Below are positions 15,013 to 20,826 of a DNA stretch of 24,691 bases, one piece after another. The stretch is from positions 1 to 24,691 of the forward strand of contig JAILQN010000098.1 of NCBI GenBank assembly GCA_024699005.1, given 5' to 3'. The stretch comes from Clostridia bacterium (GTDB lineage Bacteria > Bacillota_A > Clostridia > Oscillospirales > Acutalibacteraceae). The translations under genes and the position numbers were made by a program. A model generated the notes under the pieces. The model saw nothing but the letters and a program-made list of their open reading frames with translations. It made no database searches and had not been told where the DNA came from. The stretch's first letter is position 1, and each line of letters opens with the position of its first letter.

Positions 15013-15174
15013 TCAATTTGCAATGTGCAATGTGCAATGAAAAAGGTTTTTCGATTCATTTATATTGTTTGCGCGACCGCGCGATTACAGCGGTTTCTTT
15101 TCTGACAAATACAGCATTTTTGCTCTGCAAAAAGAACAGCAATTGCACATTGCTAATTGCACATTGCACATTGA
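15013..15174. repeat. Heptamer inverted-repeat element B
   Basis: Left array 15013-15040: TCAATTT, GCAATGT, GCAATGT, GCAATGA. Right array 15140-15174 on the other strand: CAATTGC, ACATTGC, TAATTGC, ACATTGC, ACATTGA. The spacer is 99 bases, almost the same length as in element A, but its sequence is different; it contains small hairpins (CGCG-ACCG-CGCG region, and TTTTTGC-TCT-GCAAAAA at about 15118-15134). It fills the gap between the hydrolase and the ThrH-like gene. Confidence 0.85.
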
Positions 15175-15214
15175 TGATACCGCTTTTCAGACCGAAAAGA
15201 AGAAAGGAATAAAG

Positions 15215-15823
15215 ATGTCAAATCTCAACGTAGTATGTCTCGATATGGAGGGCGTGGTCGTCCCCGAAATATGGATCGCTTTTTCGGAGGCGTCCGGCAT
15301 TCCGGAGCTGTCCCGCACCACCCGGGACGAGCCGGATTACGGCAAGCTGATGGATTTCCGCATCAAAACGCTTAAGGAACACGGACTGGGCCTTAAGGAG
15401 ATACAGGAAACCATCGCGAAGATCGACCCGCTGCCCGGTGCGAAGAAATTCCTGGACGACCTGCGGGACATAACCCAGGTAGTCATCCTGAGCGATACCT
15501 TCACGCAGTTCGCCTATCCGCTTATGAAAAAACTGGGCATGCCCTCACTTTTCTGCAATACACTGGAAGTCGCGCCCTCCGGCGAGATCACCGGCTTCAG
15601 AATGAGATGCGAGCAGTCCAAGCTTACCACGGTGCGAGCCCTGCAGTCCTGCGGATTCGATACGATCGCCGCCGGCGACAGTCATAACGATCTAGGCATG
15701 ATCAAAGCGAGCAAGGCGGGATTTTTGTTCAGAAGCACTCCCGCTATCATCGCCGAAAATCCCGATATCCCCGCGTTCGAGGAGTTTGAAGACCTTTTCG
15801 ACGCGATCCGGAACGCTTTATAA
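15215..15823 (+). CDS. thrH: HAD phosphatase of the ThrH type (phosphoserine phosphatase / homoserine phosphotransferase)
   Basis: The 202-residue protein resembles Pseudomonas ThrH along its whole length. It starts LDMEGVVVPEIWIAF (nucleophile D10, with E12 where most HAD enzymes have Asp), followed by TTRDEPDYGKLM and IQETIAKIDPLPGA. Motif II is ILSDTF (S93), motif III lysine K136, and motif IV AAGDSHNDLGMI (D155, D159). ThrH removes phosphate from phosphoserine and can pass it to homoserine, linking serine and threonine synthesis. I chose the ATG at 15215 because AGAAAGGAAT lies just before it and the motif-I aspartate then falls at residue 10. Upstream in-frame ATGs would translate repeat element B. 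The enzymatic role is inferred from similarity; related small-molecule phosphatases remain possible. Confidence 0.87.
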   Translation: MSNLNVVCLDMEGVVVPEIWIAFSEASGIPELSRTTRDEPDYGKLMDFRIKTLKEHGLGLKEIQETIAKIDPLPGAKKFLDDLRDITQVVILSDTFTQFAYPLMKKLGMPSLFCNTLEVAPSGEITGFRMRCEQSKLTTVRALQSCGFDTIAAGDSHNDLGMIKASKAGFLFRSTPAIIAENPDIPAFEEFEDLFDAIRNAL

Positions 15824-15828
15824 TCAAG

Positions 15829-15877
15829 TTATCAGGCGACAGTTATAAGTTCCTGCACTGTCACCTGTCACCCTGGA
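15829..15877. repeat. Short heptamer element C (before the sirtuin gene)
   Basis: Read in 7-bp steps the stretch is TTATCAG, GCGACAG, TTATAAG, TTCCTGC, ACTGTCA, CCTGTCA, CCCTGGA. CAGGCGACAG (15833-15842) pairs with CTGTCACCTG (15858-15867) at nine of ten positions around a 15-base loop. It thus has the same layout as elements A and B, with a different unit and a much shorter spacer. It starts 5 bp after the ThrH-like stop and ends 3 bp before the sirtuin ATG, so the only ribosome-site-like bases (TGGA) belong to it. Confidence 0.65.
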
Positions 15878-15880
15878 ACC

Positions 15881-16609
15881 ATGTATACAGAAAAAGATAT
15901 CAGAGAGCTTCAGAAGCTCGTTAAGGAAAGCCGCTCCATCGTATTCTTCGGCGGAGCCGGCGTCAGCACGGAATCGGGCATACCGGATTTCCGCAGCGCG
16001 GACGGACTTTACTCTCAGCTCCATTCCGTACCGCCGGAGGTCCTCATAAGTCATTCCTATTATCTGTCCAACCCGGAGGAGTTTTTTGACTTTTACAAGA
16101 GCAAGATGCTCGTTACCGACGCAAAACCCAACAAAGCTCATCTGTGGCTCGCCGAAGCCGAGAGAGCCGGCAGACTGAAGGCGGTCGTCACCCAGAATAT
16201 AGACGGACTCCATCAGGCGGCTGGCAGCAAAACGGTTTACGAGCTTCACGGCAGCGTCCACCGGAACTACTGTCAGCGTTGCGGGAAGTTCTGGTCCGGC
16301 GAACAGGTCAAAGCCGCCGAAGGCGTGCCCCGCTGCGAATGCGGTGGGATAATAAAGCCCGACGTCGTTCTTTACGAGGAGGGACTGGATGACGCGACCG
16401 TCCGCGGCGCCATAAACGCGATCAGAAGCGCGGATATGCTTCTTGTCGCCGGCACATCGCTTACCGTATATCCCGCGGCGGGATTCCTGAATTATTACAG
16501 AGGGAACAAGCTCGTCCTTATCAACCGCGATCCCACCCCCGCCGACGAGTACGCCAATCTCGTTATCCACGGCAAGGTGGGCGAGGTTCTGTCGCAGATT
16601 GAGCTTTGA
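15881..16609 (+). CDS. cobB: Sir2-family NAD-dependent protein deacylase
   Basis: NAD+-dependent enzyme that removes acetyl or other acyl groups from protein lysines. The 242-residue protein is a complete single-domain sirtuin. It has GAGVSTESGIPDFRS (residues 25-39), TQNIDGLH (104-111, N107 and D109), the catalytic histidine H123 in ELHGS, the zinc cysteines C131, C134, C152 and C154, KPDVVLYEE, and AGTSLTVYPAA in the NAD pocket. The start codon is fixed by the need to include the NAD motif; the ribosome site is poor (TGGAACC) and belongs to heptamer element C. It ends 9 nt before the histidine kinase gene, so the two are probably co-transcribed, although no functional link is known. Confidence 0.95.
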   Translation: MYTEKDIRELQKLVKESRSIVFFGGAGVSTESGIPDFRSADGLYSQLHSVPPEVLISHSYYLSNPEEFFDFYKSKMLVTDAKPNKAHLWLAEAERAGRLKAVVTQNIDGLHQAAGSKTVYELHGSVHRNYCQRCGKFWSGEQVKAAEGVPRCECGGIIKPDVVLYEEGLDDATVRGAINAIRSADMLLVAGTSLTVYPAAGFLNYYRGNKLVLINRDPTPADEYANLVIHGKVGEVLSQIEL

Positions 16610-16618
16610 GATGGAAAC

Positions 16619-18139
16619 ATGAAACGTCACGAAAGAAAGACCCGGGATCACAAAACGCCCATTTCACGCAGGCTGTACGCGATCATAGCCGGCATACTCC
16701 TGTTCGTCATGATGGGTATAATAACGCTGACCTATCAGGGGCTTGACAAGATCCTGCTTGTCCACGGCGCGATCCAGACCGTCCTTGCCTCGCGGGAGAT
16801 AAACACGATCATGGTCAACGGCTCGGATGATTTCCTTGCAGCTATGGATTCCGTCGAGCAGAATTACATGATAACCGTCGAGCTGCGCGACAGGACGGGC
16901 AGACTCGTATATACCACCGACTACAGCGGCGAAATGTCTTTCCCGCCTTATACCGAAAATCCCGTCGAACTGCCGCCCGGGCACGTCAGGGAATATACGG
17001 AGCTGACAAACCTGGGCGAGAGCAAAGGTCTTTCATTCAAGACGGTATCGTCTGAATCCGGCGGCAGGACTTTCGAATATATCCGTCTCGGGATAGACGC
17101 CGACGACGGAGGAAAGATAACCATATACAAACTGCGCTCCGACGCGGACTCCTCTGTCCGTCTGGTGGTCGCGTTCGTTTCCACGATAACGGTTTTCTTT
17201 GCATTTTTCGCGCTTTTGCTGATGGTGCTGTTCATCCGCCGTACCACAAAACCCCTCGCGGAAATGAGCCATGTCACTCAGAAGATGTCGCAGCTCGACT
17301 TTTCGCAGAAATGCGACGATTCAAACATTGAGGAAATATCCCTTCTGTCCCGCAGCATCAACGAGATGTCCTACTCGCTTGAGACCGCCCTTTCCGACCT
17401 GCAGGAGAAAAACGAAAAGCTTCAGCGCGACTACGAGCAGGAAAAGACGATCGAACAGCTCCGCGAGGTGTTCATCTCCGGCATGTCCCATGAGCTCAAG
17501 ACTCCGATAGCCATAATCCAGGGCTACGCCGAGGGCCTGGGGATGTTCATAGAGGACGGAGATCTGGAGACCGCCGGCGAATATGCTGACACGATAGTGG
17601 TCGAGGCGGACAGGATGAACACCCTTGTCATGAAACTGCTGGAGATATCCCGCTACTCCTCGGGCGCGTACTCCCCCGTCTTTACAAGCGTGGATATCCA
17701 TACGGTAGTCGGCGAATGGTTCGAACGTAACGCCAAGACGCTGGAGGATAAGGGTATAACTGCCGTAAACGACATTCCGGAGGGAACTGTTATCTCCGGC
17801 GATTACACGCTGGTCGCGACGATAGTCAACAACTATATGTCAAATGCGGTCTCGCACGCTGAGGGCGAAAAGAGAATAATCGCCTCTGCGAGAAAGACGG
17901 ATCAGGGAAAAATAAGGATAGGCATATTCAACACAGGCAAACCCATAGCAGACAAAGATATAGAGAAGATCTGGGACAGTTTTTACCGCGCGGACAAGTC
18001 TCTCTCCCGTTCTCAGGGCCGTTTCGGACTGGGACTTTCGATAGTAGCAGCCATCCAGAAGATGCATGAGGAAGATTACGGCGTCGAAAATCACCCGGAC
18101 GGAGTGGAATTCTGGTTTGAGGAAAAAAATTATACTTGA
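16619..18139 (+). CDS. Membrane sensor histidine kinase (orphan)
   Basis: The 506-residue protein has a cytoplasmic basic start, membrane segment 1 at about 18-39 and an extracellular sensor region of about 140 residues. Membrane segment 2 (about 182-206) is followed by a HAMP linker (RRTTKPLAEMSHVTQKMSQLD), then HisKA with the phospho-acceptor H291 in MSHELKTP. The HATPase domain has an N box NNYMSNAVSHAEG (about 391-403), FYRADKSLSR and GRFGLGLSIV. It autophosphorylates and should pass phosphate to a response regulator, but none is encoded on either side. No classical ribosome site is seen (GATGGAAAC before the ATG); the sirtuin stop is 9 nt upstream, so translation may be coupled. The signal is unknown; the sensor part does not match a domain I recognise. 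Confidence 0.93.
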   Translation: MKRHERKTRDHKTPISRRLYAIIAGILLFVMMGIITLTYQGLDKILLVHGAIQTVLASREINTIMVNGSDDFLAAMDSVEQNYMITVELRDRTGRLVYTTDYSGEMSFPPYTENPVELPPGHVREYTELTNLGESKGLSFKTVSSESGGRTFEYIRLGIDADDGGKITIYKLRSDADSSVRLVVAFVSTITVFFAFFALLLMVLFIRRTTKPLAEMSHVTQKMSQLDFSQKCDDSNIEEISLLSRSINEMSYSLETALSDLQEKNEKLQRDYEQEKTIEQLREVFISGMSHELKTPIAIIQGYAEGLGMFIEDGDLETAGEYADTIVVEADRMNTLVMKLLEISRYSSGAYSPVFTSVDIHTVVGEWFERNAKTLEDKGITAVNDIPEGTVISGDYTLVATIVNNYMSNAVSHAEGEKRIIASARKTDQGKIRIGIFNTGKPIADKDIEKIWDSFYRADKSLSRSQGRFGLGLSIVAAIQKMHEEDYGVENHPDGVEFWFEEKNYT

Positions 18140-18164
18140 ATTGCGAAAATTACGGGATTATAAT
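18136..18164 (+). promoter_or_regulatory. Promoter of ilvE, overlapping the kinase stop codon
   Basis: TTGAAT (18136-18141) and TATAAT (18159-18164) with a 17-bp spacer. The -35 box overlaps the TGA stop of the histidine kinase. The transcript would begin at about 18171 and carry heptamer array D in its leader before the GGAGG at 18245. Confidence 0.7.
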
Positions 18165-18236
18165 AGTCCAAAGTTCCAAGTTCCGGGTTTCAATACGGAT
18201 CAAACCTGTTAACTCCGGACTCAGAACTCCGAACCA
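18164..18236. repeat. Heptamer element D in the ilvE leader
   Basis: Left units on the plus strand: TAGTCCA, AAGTTCC, AAGTTCC, GGGTTTC (18164-18191). Right units: AAACCTG, TTAACTC, CGGACTC, AGAACTC, CGAACCA (18202-18236), roughly the reverse complement of the left side (GGGTTT with AAACCT, AGTTC with GAACT). The unit AAGTTCC recurs in element E. The 7-bp spacing is seen directly; pairing in RNA is inferred. Confidence 0.7.
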
Positions 18237-18256
18237 AACAAAACGGAGGTTAAAAA

Positions 18257-19288
18257 ATGGGCAAGGTTGAAAAGAAAAATCTGGACTGGGGCGCCTTAAG
18301 CTTCAGCTACATGAAAACCGACAAACGCTTTGTCGCCAACTTCAGAAACGGCGCGTGGGACGAGGGCGGTCTTGTGGACGATGATATGATCGTCATGAGC
18401 GAGGACGCCGGCGTTCTGCAGTATTCGCAGACCGTGTTCGAAGGCCTTAAGGCTTACGAGACCGCCGACGGCAGGATAGTCACATTCCGCCCGGACCTGA
18501 ACGCCGAGAGGATGTATGCGTCCGCCGAGCGGCTTGAGATACCGCCCGTACCTGTCGATATGTTCATGCGCTCCATCCGCGAGCTCGTCAAAGGCAACGA
18601 AGCGTGGGTACCGCCCTACGGCAGCGGCGCAACTCTCTATATCAGGCCGTTCGTATTCGGCATCAGCCCGGTCATAGGCGTCAAGCCCGCGGACGATTAT
18701 CAGTACAGGGCGTTCTGCACCCCCGTCGGTCCTTACTTCAAGGGCGGCGCAAAGCCGATCGTCGTCAAAATAAGCGACCTTGACAGAGCGGCTCCCCGCG
18801 GCACCGGCAACATCAAGGCGGGCCTCAACTACGCCATGAGCCTGCACGCGATAGTCACCGCTCACAAAGAGGGCTTTGCCGAGAATATCTATCTCGATCC
18901 CGCGACACGCACCAAGATCGAAGAGACCGGCGGCGCGAACATCATCTTCGTGGACGCGGACGGCAATCTCGTCGTGCCGAAGTCCGACAGCATCCTGCCC
19001 TCCATCACCAGGCGCAGCCTCGTTTACGTGGCGGAGCATTATCTCGGGCTCAAAGTCACCCAGCGCGAGGTTTTCCTTAACGAGACCGGCGACTTCAAAG
19101 AGTGCGGTCTCTGCGGCACAGCCGCGGTCATCTCCCCCGTGGGGCAGATCAACGATCACGGCAAGGTATATTCCTTCGGCTCCATGGACGAAATGGGCCC
19201 GACCCTCACCAAGCTCCGCGAGACCCTCACCGGCATCCAGATGGGCACGGTGGAGGCTCCCGAAGGCTGGCTGATGGAAATAGACTGA
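18257..19288 (+). CDS. ilvE: Branched-chain amino acid aminotransferase
   Basis: PLP enzyme that moves the amino group between glutamate and the 2-keto acids of leucine, isoleucine and valine. The 343-residue protein matches the longer, eukaryote-like BCAT form used by many Firmicutes. It has SYMKTDKRFVANFRNGAWDEG near the start, QTVFEGLKAY (58-67), the PLP lysine K187 in GTGNIKAGLNYA, EETGGANIIFV, and a closing GTAAVISPVG followed by LTKLRETLTGIQMGT. The start follows a strong GGAGG (18245-18249). It is a single-gene unit with its own promoter and terminator; no other leucine/valine pathway gene is in the window. Confidence 0.96.
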   Translation: MGKVEKKNLDWGALSFSYMKTDKRFVANFRNGAWDEGGLVDDDMIVMSEDAGVLQYSQTVFEGLKAYETADGRIVTFRPDLNAERMYASAERLEIPPVPVDMFMRSIRELVKGNEAWVPPYGSGATLYIRPFVFGISPVIGVKPADDYQYRAFCTPVGPYFKGGAKPIVVKISDLDRAAPRGTGNIKAGLNYAMSLHAIVTAHKEGFAENIYLDPATRTKIEETGGANIIFVDADGNLVVPKSDSILPSITRRSLVYVAEHYLGLKVTQREVFLNETGDFKECGLCGTAAVISPVGQINDHGKVYSFGSMDEMGPTLTKLRETLTGIQMGTVEAPEGWLMEID

Positions 19289-19319
19289 TCGCGTTCAGAT
19301 ATCGACCGATACCAAACAG

Positions 19320-19353
19320 AACAGACGGCCCGTACCGGTCGCCTGTTTTGTTT
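19320..19353 (+). terminator. Terminator of ilvE
   Basis: AACAGACGGCC (19320-19330) pairs with GGTCGCCTGTT (19337-19347), with one A-C mismatch and one G-U pair, around a 6-base loop. It is followed by TTGTTT. It lies about 30 bp after the ilvE stop. Confidence 0.8.
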
Positions 19354-19386
19354 ATCAGCAAAAATTACATATCCTTTTATTTTTGC

Positions 19387-19415
19387 TTGACATTGTAAAT
19401 CAAAACAGCTATAAT
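19387..19415 (+). promoter_or_regulatory. Consensus promoter of the toxin-antitoxin pair
   Basis: TTGACA (19387-19392) and TATAAT (19410-19415) with a 17-bp spacer: a perfect consensus match. A small dyad GCT-ATAATA-AGC (19408-19419) covers the -10 box and could be part of the antitoxin operator; that role is only inferred from how such modules regulate themselves. Confidence 0.8.
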
Positions 19416-19443
19416 AAGCATATCAAACAGAGGAGGTTTTATT

Positions 19444-19716
19444 ATGGCAACGGCTCCCACCCAGGTCAGGATCGACGCTGATATCAAGGCGGCGGCAACC
19501 GAGCTTTTTTCACAGCTCGGTCTTGATATGTCAGGCGCAGTTAATATGTTTCTTCATCAGTGCGTATTGCGCGGAGGTCTTCCGTTCACGGTTGAGATAC
19601 CGAACTATTCTCAGAAGACCCTTGACGCAATTGCGGAAGCAAAACGGATCTCATCCGATCCGGCCGTCAGGAGTTACTCTGACATGGAATCACTCATAGC
19701 CGCTCTTGAATCATGA
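19444..19716 (+). CDS. RelB/DinJ-family antitoxin
   Basis: The 90-residue protein is the antitoxin of a type II pair. The first 45 residues form a ribbon-helix-helix DNA-binding domain (PTQVRIDADIKAAATELFSQLG, then MSGAVNMFLHQCV). The C-terminal half (about 55-90) should wrap the toxin. AGGAGG lies 7 nt before the ATG. Its TGA overlaps the toxin ATG (ATGA), the usual coupling that keeps the antitoxin made first. It is expected to repress its own promoter together with the toxin. Confidence 0.93.
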   Translation: MATAPTQVRIDADIKAAATELFSQLGLDMSGAVNMFLHQCVLRGGLPFTVEIPNYSQKTLDAIAEAKRISSDPAVRSYSDMESLIAALES

Positions 19717-19994
19717 CGTATAAAGTCAAATTTACCTCAGCTTTTAAGAAAAGCTATAAGCTGATGCAAAAACGCGGCTTTGATCTCAGCGCGCTTAATA
19801 CCGTCGTTGATAAACTTCGTAACGGCGAGCATCTTGATGAGCGGTACAGGGATCACGCGCTATCGGGCAACTTTGCAGGATTCAGAGAATGTCATATAAA
19901 ACCCGACTGGCTTTTGATATACCTGATCGAAAATGATATTCTTACTCTGACCCTCGTTGATACCGGCTCACATTCCGATCTTTTCAACAAATAA
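19713..19994 (+). CDS. YafQ-family mRNA interferase toxin
   Basis: The 93-residue protein is a RelE-superfamily ribosome-dependent mRNase of the YafQ branch. The residues that matter in E. coli YafQ are all present at matching places: H48 (YRDHAL), H61, D65 and W66 (ECHIKPDWLLIY), H87 and F91 (TGSHSDLF), so it should be active. It overlaps the antitoxin by 4 nt and lacks its own ribosome site. The pair forms a closed unit between a consensus promoter and a strong terminator. Confidence 0.94.
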   Translation: MTYKVKFTSAFKKSYKLMQKRGFDLSALNTVVDKLRNGEHLDERYRDHALSGNFAGFRECHIKPDWLLIYLIENDILTLTLVDTGSHSDLFNK

Positions 19995-20003
19995 ACAATT
20001 AAA

Positions 20004-20040
20004 ACCTCCGGACCACATCGGCCCGGAGGTGTTTCTTTCG
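20004..20040. terminator. Bidirectional terminator between yafQ-like toxin and lipoprotein gene
   Basis: ACCTCCGG (20004-20011) and CCGGAGGT (20023-20030) form an 8-bp stem. On the plus strand GTTTCTTTC follows. On the minus strand the stem grows to 11 bp (with one G-U) around GATGT and is followed by TTTTAATT. It serves both convergent genes. Confidence 0.85.
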
Positions 20041-20081
20041 ATCATATTCTTTCCCAGAAAACAGTTCATATTCTCATCCTT

Positions 20082-20636
20082 CTAATCGGTGTTTTCTTCG
20101 CGGATATTTACATTTACGGGAACAAGTTCATTTCCGGTAATATATTTTATTGCTTCCGATCCGCGGACGGCAGATATAAAATCAGAGATATCATCATACT
20201 CATCCGACCATATTATCTCATAATCGATCTCATCGACGGGTTCATAAGAAACGTCGATATGCACCTGAACATAACCGTCATCATCCGGATTCGCTTTATA
20301 CTGCCTTACAAAAGAAACAAGCAGCTTTTTCCCGCCGAAATCAAAATTCCCGACTTCAAAGAAGCTGATCTCATCAGGGTCTGTGCTGCCGATATTGTGA
20401 AATGTTTCAAAGGCGTCTATGTAATCCTCAATAGTCCGGGCTTCATTTGTCAGTTTTTTCAGTTCCGGCAAAAGCGCGGTATTAGTATAGGCAGCTTCAG
20501 TTTCAACCGTCTGCATTGCGATCATCGACGCTTGGTTTTCCGGTTTTTCCACGGTTTTTCCGCATCCGCCCAAGGCAATGCAAAGAATAATACTCAGCGC
20601 CGCAAACAAGTATTTCCGTCCCTTGAAAATCCTCAT
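20082..20636 (-). CDS. Small hypothetical lipoprotein
   Basis: The 184-residue product starts with a lipoprotein signal peptide (MRIFKGRKYLFAALSIILCI) and lipobox ALGGC with the acylated cysteine at C25, so it is anchored on the outside of the membrane. I chose the ATG at 20636 because GGAGG lies 8 nt before it and the signal peptide then begins normally; the in-frame ATG at 20720 would put 28 extra residues in front. The mature part is acidic, about 160 residues, with an early helix (LLPELKKLTNEARTIEDYIDAFETF) and several strands (KKLLVSFVRQY, YVQVHIDVSYEP). I do not recognise the family. It stands alone, with its own promoter and the shared terminator. Confidence 0.82.
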   Translation of the reverse strand: MRIFKGRKYLFAALSIILCIALGGCGKTVEKPENQASMIAMQTVETEAAYTNTALLPELKKLTNEARTIEDYIDAFETFHNIGSTDPDEISFFEVGNFDFGGKKLLVSFVRQYKANPDDDGYVQVHIDVSYEPVDEIDYEIIWSDEYDDISDFISAVRGSEAIKYITGNELVPVNVNIREENTD

Positions 20637-20661
20637 GATAAATACCTCCATATATGGGTTG

Positions 20662-20690
20662 ATTATATGTTGAAGCAGGGGAAATGTCAG
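20662..20690 (-). promoter_or_regulatory. Promoter of the lipoprotein gene
   Basis: Minus-strand CTGACA (20685-20690) and TATAAT (20662-20667) with a 17-bp spacer, about 25 bp before the GGAGG-ATG start region. One base from full consensus. Confidence 0.75.
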
Positions 20691-20719
20691 GGCGGACAAG
20701 CATTCCGATGTGTTCAACA

Positions 20720-20755
20720 ATCAAAACACTCCCGAACGGCTCTCACCGATCGGGA
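20720..20755 (-). terminator. Terminator of the PFOR gene
   Basis: On the minus strand TCCCGA-T-CGG pairs with CCG-T-TCGGGA around a 6-base loop, followed by GTGTTTTGATT. It lies about 65 nt after the PFOR stop, between the PFOR gene and the lipoprotein promoter. On the plus strand a TTTGTTTT tract also follows, so it could work both ways. Confidence 0.8.
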
Positions 20756-20773
20756 TTTGTTTTATACTGCTCC

Positions 20774-20826
20774 GAAGTTCAGTTCAAAGCCCTTGGAACT
20801 TGGAACCTGGAGCTTAGAGCTTACTC
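20774..20826. repeat. Heptamer element E at the 3' end of the PFOR gene
   Basis: Plus-strand units CTTGGAA, CTTGGAA, CCTGGAG, CTTAGAG, CTTACTC run without gaps from 20792 to 20826; the PFOR stop codon (20821-20823) lies in the last unit. A shorter opposite arm, GAAGTTC, AGTTCAA, lies at 20774-20787. Its unit AAGTTCC (read on minus) is the same as in element D. Confidence 0.75.

Noticed and set aside
14033..15174. CRISPR array
   Set aside because: The repeats are 7 bp, directly adjacent without unique spacers, and occur in inverted pairs; no cas gene is present.
15215..18139. A functional system of ThrH-like phosphatase, sirtuin and histidine kinase
   Set aside because: They are collinear and close, but no known pathway links them and repeat elements separate some of them; adjacency alone is not enough.
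20637..20720. Upstream start at 20720 for the lipoprotein
   Set aside because: It lies before the -10/-35 boxes found for this gene and would bury the signal peptide; the ATG at 20636 has GGAGG at the right distance.
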